The notes beneath the pieces are model-generated. The model saw nothing but the letters and a program-made list of their open reading frames with translations. It made no database searches and was not told where the DNA came from. DNA of 64,000 nucleotides, from assembly GCA_010093515.1 (NCBI GenBank), contig MU001688.1:1-64000 (forward strand), in the 5' to 3' direction. The DNA is from Lineolata rhizophorae (Eukaryota; Ascomycota; Dothideomycetes; Lineolatales; Lineolataceae). Below, one piece after another: positions 24,814 through 36,732 of the stretch (position 1 is the stretch's first letter; the number at the start of each line of letters is the position of its first letter). A program made the translations under genes and the position numbers.

Positions 24814-27800
24814 ACCTGGCTGTACCTTGCGTGCCGGGTGGGTTTCATCCGATTTCAACCGGCCGATTTAATCGCTTGCCAGAGTCGTGGCAGTTGCTTT
24901 TTCCTGTAGGACTCAACGTCCACTTGACTAGGTAGGTGCGGTTAGTGGAACGTGAACGGGGCGAGTGGTTCGAACAGGTTTGGATAAAAAGGCTCCGAGA
25001 GGTGCTAGGAAATAACCAGGACCAGGATCCAGCCACGGACAGCCACAGCGAGGCGGTGCAATTGGTAGGCCGCCCACCGCAGGAAAGACGCGTGATTTCT
25101 CCTTCCGATCCGGCAAATAGGTGGGCACACCCGGTAGAACACGACTCTTTTTTTTTTCCATAGAGACAGACCGCCTCGAGAAATCATTCCTTTCAGGCAC
25201 GAATGCAGAAGCGCGTCTGCCGCCGCTCTTTTTATCTCTCAAGCAAACCCCCGTTCGGAATTCGGTGCGCGCGTTCCGTCTGTGACACGTTCCCACGCTT
25301 CAACCTTCTAGCTAGCCCCCAACCCGCCATGGCTAAGGCCGAAAGTAAAAGCCTGCCCGGCGCGGGCCGATGCGCGTCCCTCGGGATCGGCTATGTGGTG
25401 AGATAGGCAACATGGCTAGCCAAGCGGACCGGCTGGCGGGCAGGAAGGCACTTGCGGACCGCGCCGAAGGTCAGTGCAGCCATGCGCATACACACTTCGA
25501 GGGATCGAGGTGGCGGGTCGCGTCTCTTGCTCCATCGGCATTTACTCAACCCGGAAAGGGCAGGTCTTAAATTGGGGGCAGAGCGGCCAGTGAGCGGCTC
25601 AAATGGGAGAATTCTAGTCCGTTCGAATGTTCGAGACAATCTTTTGGCGAAACGTACTGAGTGTCTTGGGGTCAGTGCGACAACAAAGAAATGTCTAAGT
25701 CATGATACGTCAATGTGGAACGCGCGTTTCGACTGTTCACCGAAGCTGGCTTGGAAAGGATCATAGCCTATGAGGATGAAAGACCAAACTAGTGCAGGCC
25801 GAGGAGGTAGCATCCAGTAGATGGCGTCGGCAGAGTGGAATGGACGGGAATGGCGGGAGTGCCGAGTTGTCAATACGAGACACAGAAAGGCGTTCCTTGC
25901 AGTAGAGGATTACTTGCTCAACAAGAAATTTGAGCTTGGGAAAAAATTTTGTAATGCAAGACAGACAAGGTGCAGGCAAGCAAGAAGAAAAACAAGAGAG
26001 GACGGGGAAGATGCGGAGAGGAAAAGGAGAAGACAAAAGAAATGAAAAAGAGAAAACTCCGCCATGCAGAGTCCGCCACGCCGAGCAAATGTTGACGAGC
26101 ACCTAGCTCGGCGATTCGTACCGAGAAGACCGATGATAGTGAAAGTCCTCTCGCATAAGGTGCGTTCGCTGTTCCAATCGGCGATAGCAGTAAATATTTA
26201 TGATCTTTGATCGCGGTGGCCTGATACGCTTTGATAGACAGGATTTCTGCGAACGTTGACCTTAACTTTCATCTGCCCGCCGCAGAGTCCGTACGAATGG
26301 ATGACAAGTTGGGGGAGGCCCACCATTTCTCCAGCCAATCATCTTCGCCGACTGAATCGCAGCCGCGAGAGAGTCCCGGGCATTCGCGGGATCGTCGTGG
26401 AATTTCTAGGAGATCACCATAGTGTACAGAAGTATAGGTGATATTATTGTTGTCGATCCAGATCCAACTGAGATCACGTTTCAAGGTATCTCTCCGATGC
26501 GGTGGGTAGGTACTAGGCAAGCCGGGTACAAGCGGAGGGAGATTACGGAGTAGGTCGATGGCTATTAACGGGACAGGAGCAACGAAGAGGATGGGAAAGC
26601 ATATCAAGATGCTAATCCATCCCTACAACCAGCCAGCCATCTAGCCCTTTCCCTGGACGCTACTAAAACGACCCGCCATCGCCCACATCGTCGCTTATGG
26701 CGGATCGAGCAAGAAAAAAGTGCACGGAAACCACCATTCGGACGCTTCCGCGCAACGCGCGGCCCGCCGCGGGAAGGCGCTCTCTTCTGCAGGAAATGCT
26801 CATGGACGGGACGGAGAAACCAGCATGCCTGACCGAGCCTTTAGAGTAGAGTTTGGTCGGCAGGTAGGTACCTAGCATAGGTAGGCTCCTACGCAACTAG
26901 CCCTGCATTCTGTAAACCCCCCTCCCCCCGGACCTGAGCCACAGAGAAATGCTGTTGCAGTTGATGGATGGCGGCGGAGGCAAGGACAGCCGCCGTTGGT
27001 GGGGCTAAGGTGCGGCATCCTAGCCCTGCCCCCCCAATCCGTCTACCTGCCGCCAACGTGTCCGTCCGTTCGCTCCCGTCGGTCAGGTAAGGTAGGCCGG
27101 GACATAGTTAGCACGACGCACTCGCGCAATCTAGACTGTTTTCAATGCCTTTGTCCCTACCCTTGCATCCCATCTGCCACAACCGCGTGGACAAAGGGTG
27201 AAGCAAGTTCCCGAGCAGAAGATTGAGCACGCGAGTACATAGACATGTGAGTGACCAGTGAACAAAGCATGCCTTTACTTTAGTACCTTAGCTACCTACA
27301 TGGAGCAGATCCGTCAACAATAGAGACGCCATCGAATCTAGAGAGTCCAGCCAACTTTCCATGCATGTACGATGCAGAGGGCTAAAGTCGACGTTCACAC
27401 TACGCCAGCTTGGAAGGGCGTGCAACTGTAGGGGCATCCTGCTCCCCAACAATCAGCAATACAGCCCGAGTACGGTCGTCGCAACTGCCAACTGCTCAGA
27501 GGCTCTCAAAGTAGTGGCACCGCAGTGGGAATCGATCAGCCACGACGATTGGCCAATGCGTGACCCGTCCGCCGGATCCAAGGGTACCCCGGGGCGGACT
27601 AGCACAATCGCGGAAAACTGACTGACAGACGCCGCTACGCACTTACAGATGATACCGCGGCGAGATCTATAATTGAACAATTTAGTATGGCTACAGCCGA
27701 AAAGTCCGGCATCTTAGTACTCCCGACTAGTACCTCGGAGGCAGACCAGCCAGGCTAGGCCAAGCAGCTCCCGGCTGTCGCTCCCGGCGTCGGGTCCGGC

Positions 27801-30585
27801 GCAGCAGCAGCTAAGGGACCCGAGGCCACGTCCAGCGCGGTGCCAACGATGCAAGCGCGAAAATCACTGAACCAAACCACCTATGTGTCTCCTCCCAATA
27901 AGGCGTCGCGGAGGCAGACAGACACGCCGCGCCGTCTTCGAGGGGCAGGGGTGAAGCAGGAGCAGGCTTAGCTTCCGATGTTCGCTCCTTTGCAGCTGTA
28001 TCGCGGCGCTACGCCTCATCTCATCTCATCCGGCTTCGACCCATGTTCCATCTTACCCAGTACGAGGTACCTTGATAGATGGACCTCTGGCGCCGAAATC
28101 CGGACGGGACAGACATGACGCCGGTGGGTCTAGCCAGACCCGTCCGCGAGCGGAATAGAGGGGCTCGCTCGGACGCGTAGCCGTGCAGCTGCGCTGCGCG
28201 CGCTTCAAACCCTTGGCCCGCCGGGCGGGCGTCCACCTACCTTAAGACCGCAAGCCAAACTGCCCGCGAGCCAGCCCGGCTACCGCGGTGACCGCGGGAA
28301 CACAATCTAGTCGGCCATTTGGCCCGTCTTTCTCGTGCCTCGATCGAGTACATCGAGCCGCCCCGGGCCCTGTCCTTTTCCGAGGCAGCCGACTACGGTA
28401 CGTGAGGCGCGCATTGGATGTAAAGGGACCCGCAATACCGCAGCAGCAAGAGCCACATCAGCGCCAGCGAGTCGAAGTTCCGTCAGTCGTGCACTTCAGT
28501 AAGATGATAGGTCAGCCCAGGCAGTACTCGGGCCCGAGAAGTGCCAGGGCTCCCGGCAGGCATGGTTGGTGTGGCGGGGCAGATGGCGCCATGATGCCCA
28601 CAACGCAGCTGCCCCGCAGTCGGGAGTGCATTTGGGGGTCGCAGGGCAGCTCGCAGAGGCGCAGGGAGTCTCGAAGTGCAAAAGAAACACGGCGACTCCC
28701 CCCGCAACTCTAGGCTCAGGCGCGACGGGGCGCCCAGCCCGGAGAGCAACAGAAAAACCTCGCATCATGTGTCTACCAGCCAGCGTCGGCGGCTACGGCG
28801 CCCGTCTCCGTTCCTGTCGTCTAGAACTAAGGTAGGTACGGTGGTCTCACCAACATCCAGTAGCGCTTTGAAGGCTGCCGCTGATCCGCCTTCCCCGCGT
28901 CCCCAGCCCACGACGAACCAGCCTAGGCAAGCCTCGAAGGCGCACCGCGGTCCACCACGCGCGCTCCCCGAAAGGCTTATCCCGGCCTGCCAAGCGCCCC
29001 AAGCTTCACTCCAAGTAAGGCAGATGCCCATACGAGCACCGCGACGGTGCCACCGTTTCGCGCGCGAAGCGCCATCAGACTGCGCACGCCTCGTGCCCTC
29101 GAGAGGCTGTCCACCCGCGGCGCATCGGAGCGTCAAGACGGCTCGCAACCGTGACCACAGGTACCCATGTCGCGTGCCGGCCGCGGCCGGGGTCTCGCGA
29201 CCACGCCGAGTGCCGACGGTGTATACCTCGCGCCGGGCAGGCCATCAAATTTGCAATTGGCAATTGGTAAAGGAACGCCGCAGCTACGCTCCGCCATTCG
29301 TCTTCGCGATGCTTACCGTAATGTCGGCCGGGCTCCTCATTCGAGCTGTATCAGCTGTTATCGGGCCTTCCTACCAACGAACTTACGTCGTTTCTGGTCT
29401 TGCCGCTACGCTCGCCTAGCGGATCCTGGTTGGTTGGTTGGCTGGCTGAGAAGGCGGCTTCCCGTACCGTATGTACGTCGGACGATGGCTTGTTCCCTGA
29501 CAACTGCACGCTCCAAGTCTCGACAAACAATCCCAAGCGTATGACGATGCCGTCGAGAGGCATTAGTCTCATTGGATTGGCCGCCCATCCCCCTTTCCTA
29601 GGCTCTCGCAGTACGAGGTATCTACGCGTGTCGTGGGTGGTTAGGTAGGCGATGATGGAGGTGGTGGTGTGGAGGGTGCCACGCTGCCCCTAGAAACTTG
29701 GCATGTCCCCGTTCCTGCAAGCTCGCCTGCTCCCACTGCCTCCGTTCGTTCCACGCCACGCAGGAGACAGGCGCCATTGTGTGTGCGCGTGTGTCTGTCT
29801 GCATACATACACACACATGCGTACGTGACGGATGAATGGTGTGGCCCAACAGCGCAGGACCGGCAACGGTGCCTAGCGATCGATGATGGCATGGAAAGCC
29901 CTAGTCCAAACTTGCAGCGTGCAGCCCACCATCCATCAGACGTAAAAAAGTTCCACCACCATCAGCCCCCTTCCCCTCCCCCTCCTTCCTGTCCGCGGCT
30001 GATGGCCGGGGCAAGGCCTCGCGCTAGTCGAGTAGCGGCATCTTGAGTTCGTCGCCTCCAGCAGGCCTTAAGCTGCGCTGCACTGCGCGCGAGTTACTTA
30101 CTCCGTAGCTAAAATCCAGCACACGGCCCCCCGGTAGGCCTGCGGTTTAGCTACATCGTAGTTCCTTGCGCTAAGCTAAGCTCCCCGCTTGCGCCCTTCA
30201 CAAGGCAGAGCCTCTTTCCCCATCTCGGACCAACTATGTTTTACGTACTACTCGGGCCGCGGCGGCCGTTTTTACGGACGGGAACGTCACTCAAATCAAC
30301 CGGGACTTGAGGTTTCCATGTCCTCCCCGGTGCTCGGGGCAGCAGCGGCGGCAGCAGCAGCATAGAACTCTTTATAAAGGACGCAGGCGTCCGGTCCACT
30401 TCAAATACTTCGCTCTTCCCCATTCACCACAGCTAGAACTCCTCTCTTACTTCCTGCTCATTGACCTTGGACTCCTTCTCTCTACTTTAGGAGTATTCTA
30501 GCTCCGCAAAGAGTTCGCTTGCCTCTGGACTCTTGTTTCTAATCGCTTTTCTAATCACTAATAAATCAATTCTCGTGCCAAAGCC
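24814..30585. other. gene-poor region of 5.8 kb
   Basis: No gene is supported between GALT and FKBP. Composition is GC-rich with many overlapping low-information open frames; none has a recognisable domain or signal peptide. Short AGGTAGGTA/TACCTACC motifs recur from about 24,930 to 29,645, and a 12-mer CAGTACGAGGTA occurs near 28,060 and 29,610. A GT/CA-rich microsatellite lies near 29,778-29,820. The last few hundred bases hold the FKBP promoter and a pyrimidine-rich leader. Non-coding RNA genes here cannot be excluded. Confidence 0.5.
30373..30378 (+). promoter_or_regulatory. TATA box of the FKBP gene
   Basis: TATAAA, 208 bp upstream of the FKBP ATG and followed by pyrimidine-rich leader sequence. 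Called on consensus and position. Confidence 0.5.
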
Positions 30586-31734
30586 ATGGGTGTCCAGAAG
30601 ATGACTCTATCTCCCGGCGACGGCTCCACCAAGCCGAGCACGGGGGACACCGTCACCATCGAATATACGGGCTACCTCTTTGACGCCTCCCAGCCGGAAA
30701 ACAAGGGCAATGTGTACGTGATTTTGCTCCCCGATCATGTGACCTTACTCCGCGATTGTCGTCTTGTGGCTGACTTTTTGACTTCACCATGCAGATTCGA
30801 CTCATCCGTTGGCCGTGGTCCCTTCAAAACTAAGATCGGCGTCGGTCAGGTCATTAAAGGCAGGTCCAATTTCACCCTTTTTTTTTTCCTTCAACTCGCA
30901 ATGTGCCGAATCATTTCCGCGCCACTCCCATATCTAACCTAAAAATTCACTTGCGAGCAGGTTGGGATGAAGGCATCATCGGAAACGCCCAACAAGAAGG
31001 CATGACGCTCGGCGAAAAGGCAACCCTGCTCATCTCAAGGTACGTAATCCCCCGCGTATATGGTATACTACATAATACCGGGTGCAAAAAATGCCAACGA
31101 GACCGACAAAAACTAACCGTCCCATGCTCTTTCCTATTCAGCGACTATGCATACGGGTCACGGTAAGTAACCCAGCATCCTCTGGTTTCTGGCATCAGCA
31201 CCAGCCGCGGTTCTTTCCATCTACCGCAGACCAACCACAAACAAACAGTATCCCTCGGCTTTCATTCTGTTGTCGCCCTCGGCGAGGATTCCTCCATTTT
31301 CCCTCCTCCTTTTCTCCCGCTGGAAACAATTGTGCGGGGAGAGGTAGGCGTTGGAGGTTGATCCTTTTTGGTTTTTTTTGGGTTTTTTTTTTTTGGTTCT
31401 CCCTAGACCCACCGAAGGAGCGTTGTATAAGCAGGCTGACCAGGGTTGGGTGCGCGCCGCAGCGGCTTCCCCGGCCACATCCCGCCGAATGCGGATCTCA
31501 TCTTGTAGGTGCCCAACAACCCCTCCCTCCAACCCCCCTCCTCTATTTCTACCGAACCAGAAAAGAGTGTGGAAATCCTACCCAAAGTTTTTGATTTGAT
31601 GCACGCCATTTCTCCCTTTCAGTCGCCTTCTCAGTTGCCTGACCGGCTCAATGTCGTGGCTATACCACCAGCTCGCTAATCTATCTTACTCGGACGCCAA
31701 CACCAGTGACGTCGAGCTCAAGCAGATCAGTTAG
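30586..31734 (+). CDS. fpr1: FK506-binding peptidyl-prolyl isomerase (FKBP12)
   Basis: A cytosolic proline isomerase and receptor for FK506 and rapamycin. Six exons, 30586-30713, 30795-30859, 30961-31039, 31142-31162, 31463-31504 and 31707-31734, give 120 residues, the normal size for a single-domain FKBP. Binding-pocket motifs are in order: IEYTGYLFD, FDSSVGRGPFKTKIGVGQVIK, GWDEGI, DYAYGSRGFPGHIPPNADLI, FDVELKQIS. Exon 4 is only 21 nt and exon 6 only 28 nt. The second intron (30860-30960) appears to start with GC rather than GT (AAAG then GCAGGT), the known minor GC-AG class, and has a CTAAC branch site. Introns 4 and 5 are 300 and 202 bp. For such a small gene, non-coding sequence far outweighs coding sequence. 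Confidence 0.92.
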
Positions 31735-33974
31735 ACGACCATGAGCCAAAAATCCGGTTTCCCTCTGCTTCCTACTCCCATCCCATCCCATCTTTCTCGG
31801 TTACTGTCGGGTTCGATTTGAAACGGCTTCGCTTCCTCCGTTGCGACTTCAGTCTTTTCCGCAAGACCCCCGTTACCTCCCGTTCTTCCTTCTCCCACTA
31901 CAGGGCCCCCTTAATATTTTTTCCTCGGTCCCATTCAATTTCTTTCGACGTCCAGTTCGAAAGAAAACCATGTTCTGGAGAACCTAGTTCATTCTCCTGG
32001 TTTCCAACGCCAAGGAAAACAGGCTAGCTACAGTAGCAAACCTCTGGACTTCGATACGGTGTTGGCGTCCCAGCTTTAGCAAACTACTGCGGAGAGAAAT
32101 TGTGGGACACATACTTTTCCATACTACTTGATTTGTACCTAAGGCTGCAAGAACGAAAAAGGGGTATTCGTCGAAAAAGGTCTACAAGGTTTTCTAGGCC
32201 GAACTATGATAGAAGAGATTGATGGTAGTAAAGGTTTTATTTTCATTCGTTAGGGGGAGAAAAGTATTGTATTCTTACTCCTTACAAGAGCTAATCTTCG
32301 CTTCTTCGCATCATTCGTCCGCGGTTGCAGTATGTGTTTGACTGCGCCACTGTAATTTGTTACATCACCAAGTCACGTTCACACGTGCTGCTTCAAATAG
32401 TTATCCCCGACCTTTATATTGCGAACAACTCAATTTCAGCAAGGCAGATCAAAAAACCCTCAGTGTCGGTGCATAACCAACTCTAATTGTCTTGGAGGAG
32501 TGCTATGTTTCGACTCCCGAGAGGCATTTTCCAGTTCACTGCAGTGAATGACGTGTCTCACAGACCCCGGCTAATTTCTCACCCGCCCTTTCACTCGTCT
32601 AGTGAATGGCTTTTTCCACGGCTGCGTTGATAAATCCATGTGCCAGTTTATCCGCCCTATGAGAGGAAACAAGTATAGAAAGTAGAAAAGGTGAGAAGAA
32701 AATCATTCGCCGCAGATAAAGCGCAGGCATCACCCGAGAAGGCAATGCTCGAAGTACCGGCATTCCTCAGGATTTGACGCCCGGCGAATAAGAATGTCGA
32801 GAACGCAATTTGAAGCAAGTTCGAAGCGATGCCAGACGGGCCAGCATAAGCTCTGGAGATCGTCAGCCGCGTGCTGGGGTCTGGCTGGTAAACTATCTCA
32901 TGTCACCTTACCGTAAAACGCGCAGCGGCGCCCATTTGCCCAATGTTCTCTCACACCCTTACCACATCATGGCGACCTCTCCGGGCGCCGTTCAGCCGTC
33001 CTGTACTCGAGAACGTCCATGCAGCCAAGTCGAGCGGCGAGCTAAGGCACGACCATAGGACGGGGTTAGCAGGTGCGGCACCGAGAAGTGCCGATTTGGA
33101 TGCCTGCAGACGCAGCTGAGCGGAAGGCCCTGCTGCCGAAGGAACATCCCGGTCTTGTCACGGCGGGGCGGTGCCCCCTCGAGGGAATCGATGCGGTTGG
33201 GCGTTGCCCGTCTGTCCAGGATGTTGGTTCGTTGGTCTGTTGGTTTGAGGTTTGCCGCGCGGACAACGAAGTGTAGATAAGGTAGGAGGTGGAGTGTCGA
33301 GCGCATGGAGAAAAGAGCAAAGTTTAAATTTAGAACCTGCTAAAGGGTGCTGGATTCCTTTTCTAGTTGCTTTATTGGTTGACGTGATATGTCAGGTGTC
33401 ATCTGCTGGTTACATTCACTTCTAGGTCCTTGATACAAATTATGCGTCTATGCTCTTATCATCTTCTAGAACAGGCAAAAAAGAGCGACCATGTACACAA
33501 TAGCGAGTAACTTTTACTATTCGGTTGCCAATTCATTTCTGCGTAGCGAACTTTTGCCTACCTATTTTACTTACCCTCCGTTGGCGCGGGAACACTCTAG
33601 TTCAAGCACAACCAAAGACTTTGGACTTCTCCACTTTATTAAGCGCTATTTGGTCTAGCATATTTTCGTGCAATAGGTTCAGACAAAAAGCACCATACAA
33701 CTTTGTTTTAAACGATTCTTGTCTTTGCTAGCTATATATATTTTATTGAACTAAACAGCAAAACATTTCGAAAGCTTACAAGTGAGTGTGGTCGTTGGAA
33801 GTAGCTACGGAACGGTGCGCGGGTCGTAGTGCCCCGAAAAGCTATGCTAGGTCCGTTTTGACGAGACAACCGGCCACTTTGAGCTAGATCTGACAACGTA
33901 TACCATCAACAGTAATGAAACAGACCAGACGCTCTCACCCGACCCCCGACACACTTCGCAGCGAGACCCCGCCC
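31735..33974. other. intergenic region
   Basis: 2.2 kb between the FKBP stop and the monooxygenase stop (convergent ends). 33,300-33,900 is AT-richer than its surroundings. No domain-bearing frame, repeat array or RNA gene was recognised. Confidence 0.5.
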
Positions 33975-35639
33975 TTACTTGACGACAGTGAAACCCTTGA
34001 AGTCGGGTAGCACGGAGCGAATCTCCTCGTGGTATGCATATTCGCCACCTGCATAGTTGACCTGCTCGAAAGCCTTGCCTGGCATACTGCCACCCATGTA
34101 GGTGGATTTGGTGGTGGGAAAGAGCGAGATGTCAGAAAGCTCGTTGATTCGCTTCTTCCACTTGCGAGCAGCGTCCGGCGTCGGGTTGATGTACTTGATG
34201 CGCCGGCGCTCCATGTGCTTGATAACATCGGCAATCCAACGGCCCTGGATCTCGACGCTTGTGGGGCCGTTGCTGAGCAGGGTCGGGCCATGCGGCCCGT
34301 ATAGGTGGAACATGTTCGGGTATCCGCTGACAGTTGTGCCCAGGTAGGTGTAAGCGGCAGACTTCCATTCGTCCAGGAGCGTTGTGCCGTTGATGCTGCG
34401 CAAGCCCATGTGCGTCATGCCGCCTGTGGTGATATCAAAGCCCGTGGCGATGCAGATGACGTCAAACTCGTGCACTGTACCATCCTTGAGCTTAATACCA
34501 GTTTCAGTGAAGCCTTGGATCGGGTTGTTCCGGATATCGACTACCTCGACGTTTGGCCGGTTGAACTGCTCATAGTAGTCGTATTCGAGGCAAGGCCGCT
34601 TCACTCCCCAGGGGTGGGGAGGCTCGAGTGGCGCCAGAAGGTCCCTCTTTTGGGGGTCTCCGACACGAGCGCGGACCTTTTTCGCCCAGAAGTCGTAGAC
34701 GACGCGGTTGGCTTTGGGGTCGAAGAGGTAGTCCTTGTAGTTGGCGAGCCAATAGCGGAACCCCCCATCCTTCCAGAGTTTCTCAAGGAAGGCCTCCCGT
34801 TCCTCTTCGTCATCCTCAAAAACGCCCCTCTCAGAAAACGTGTAAAGGAATCCTCCAAAGCATTTCTCCCGCAGATCGAAGAGTTCCGGGTAGAAGGCCT
34901 TGGAGTCTTGTTGTTCCTCAACCGTAAGTGATCGCTTACGCATCGGGACTGCCAGGTTTGGTGTCCGCTGGAACACTTTCAACGAACCGGCTTCGGGGCC
35001 CCACGCCTGGGTTATTTGCACACCGGAGGCTCCGGTGCCAATGACTGCGCAGCGCTTGCCGCGGACATCGACGTGCTCGTCGGGCCAGAAGGAGGAGTGG
35101 TGGATGATTCCCTTGAACGAGTCGATGCCTGGCCACTCCGGGATGTAACGTTTTGCAGCGAATCCAGCCGCAACGATAAAGTATTTCGCTTTTGCCGTTC
35201 TTCCATCTGCAGTCTTAACATGCCAGCGAGCTTCATCCACGTGGAACTGCGCGTCAACAACGACGCTATCGAATGCGCAGTCCTTTTTGACGTGTAAAAC
35301 TTTGTCGACGTGGTCAAAATACTTTCGCAACTCGTCATAAGTTGGGTAGTTGGTGCTCCAGGTCCAGTCCTTCCATGTCTCTGGGATGGAGTACTGATAC
35401 TCCGGTATTTCCGAGTCGACACCGGCACCTGGGTAGCAGTTCCATCGCCATGTCCCACCCAGGTCGTTTCCGGCCTCATAGATTACCGTCTTCAAGCCAA
35501 GCTTGCGCATCTCATAAAGACAGTAGACGCCGCCAAAGCCGCCCCCTACAATCAAGGCGTCGACTTCAAGATTGTCCGCATATGGCCCGGCTGTGTCTCG
35601 ACGATGTGCGTAGTCGGAGAGCTCAGTTTCGATCTTCAT
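33975..35639 (-). CDS. Baeyer-Villiger-type flavin monooxygenase
   Basis: A single-exon gene of 554 residues, typical for class B flavoprotein monooxygenases. These use FAD and NADPH to insert oxygen next to a ketone, giving an ester or lactone. The first dinucleotide-binding motif is VGGGFGG near residue 31-37. The NADPH-side motif GTGASG and the Baeyer-Villiger fingerprint FKGIIHHSSFWPD (F-x-G-x3-H-x3-W-P) are both present. LGGTWRWNCYPGAGVDSE is the family's conserved FAD-side block. No signal peptide or membrane segment, so it is cytosolic. It is transcribed divergently from a serine hydrolase gene across a 1.1-kb shared region, and a Zn2Cys6 regulator lies beyond that gene. The ketone substrate cannot be inferred. 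Confidence 0.94.
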   Translation of the reverse strand: MKIETELSDYAHRRDTAGPYADNLEVDALIVGGGFGGVYCLYEMRKLGLKTVIYEAGNDLGGTWRWNCYPGAGVDSEIPEYQYSIPETWKDWTWSTNYPTYDELRKYFDHVDKVLHVKKDCAFDSVVVDAQFHVDEARWHVKTADGRTAKAKYFIVAAGFAAKRYIPEWPGIDSFKGIIHHSSFWPDEHVDVRGKRCAVIGTGASGVQITQAWGPEAGSLKVFQRTPNLAVPMRKRSLTVEEQQDSKAFYPELFDLREKCFGGFLYTFSERGVFEDDEEEREAFLEKLWKDGGFRYWLANYKDYLFDPKANRVVYDFWAKKVRARVGDPQKRDLLAPLEPPHPWGVKRPCLEYDYYEQFNRPNVEVVDIRNNPIQGFTETGIKLKDGTVHEFDVICIATGFDITTGGMTHMGLRSINGTTLLDEWKSAAYTYLGTTVSGYPNMFHLYGPHGPTLLSNGPTSVEIQGRWIADVIKHMERRRIKYINPTPDAARKWKKRINELSDISLFPTTKSTYMGGSMPGKAFEQVNYAGGEYAYHEEIRSVLPDFKGFTVVK

Positions 35640-36732
35640 GATTGCTGAGAATGAACGTAGGCGGACGTCTTTCCTGTTTTAGAATCAGGAAGCACTAAAT
35701 GTCTCTGGGTGGTAGCAAAGTCTCTGGAGTTCAACGAAATGACCTTTATGGAGAAAAGGGAGTAGAAATAGACATTGTTTAAATACTTTCGAAGCTGACC
35801 AACTCCTCATCAATAGATGCAATTTGGCCTCCGCTTTTTCTTTGGCATTAGCTCACTCGACCCTTACCGTTGGTAGTCGATCAGTGCGAAAATACAATAC
35901 GAACGTCCCCGCCGGGAAGTTCCATGAGAACTCAGCAGCCGAATCGCTTCATACGCCAAGGACGATGATTCTCGGCCGGAAACTGCATCTCTGCAGTGGA
36001 CTCTTCCGGAGCTTTTCGGGCTCATGTGGATCCGCATCAACAGTTATGTCCGAAGGGGACTTTCGTGGATAGGCGTCTCATCATCGATCATCTGCTGGTA
36101 TGGTTCTAGTTTTCCGTTTCAATTGTCGTCCCTTTTTGGTTGCTCCGTTAGTCCAGAAGGGCCCCGACACCACATCAAGTCCGCATGCGCTGCAGGGAAC
36201 TAGCCGACGGCAACCCCGCGTTCCGGTTTCCCGGGATCTATGAAGAGAAGTGATTGCGTTGCCAGAATCCTTTACAAAGGCTGAACAGGGCGGCTTTGCG
36301 GGGTTGTCGTGCATGCGGATCCGCATGCTCCAGTAGCGCCGAGGAGGCCGCTCTGATCGACCCAAGTGCCTTCCCAGTCCAGACTTCACCCTAAAATTGT
36401 CCAGGCTTTTAGGAACGACACTTTGCGACGCCTAGAGAATATTGGATCGGTATTACTTCCGCATGATACGTTCGTGCGGAGCCGCAGTTCAGCGAATCCG
36501 AACGGAAGGTTTGTTGTTCTTGTCGAATCGTAGACGAGTAGCGTTTAGCGAAGTTGATTTTCTGGGGGATCAGTGTGACCTCGGACATCATCGAATTACT
36601 AGCATTGTGAATCTTCTAACCCTTTATTAGCCTTGAAGTATCACACTGGGAAGACTTGTATGATACATTCAACCAGCTATCCGTCTCCTTTTGTGATCAG
36701 GGTTTTGATTCCTCACTACCCAATCTGCGACG
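35640..36732. promoter_or_regulatory. divergent promoter region between monooxygenase and hydrolase
   Basis: A 1.1-kb region between the two ATGs. It contains a perfect 18-bp palindrome at 36311-36328, a second copy of its GGATCCGCAT half at 36028-36037, and a third related CCGCATGCG at 36181-36189. CGG..CCG arrangements suit Zn2Cys6 regulators, one of which is encoded nearby. Small open frames here lack domains. Confidence 0.55.
36311..36328. promoter_or_regulatory. perfect 18-bp palindrome, candidate regulator site
   Basis: GCATGCGGATCCGCATGC equals its own reverse complement. The centre is CGGATCCG, two CGG/CCG triplets in inverted orientation, as bound by Zn2Cys6 dimers. It lies about 670 bp from the monooxygenase ATG and 405 bp from the hydrolase ATG. 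Function is inferred from position and symmetry. Confidence 0.5.

Noticed and set aside
28676-29419. 247-codon plus-strand open frame
   Set aside because: Composition rich in Arg, Pro and Ser without any motif; overlaps other equally open frames and lacks a promoter-like upstream region.
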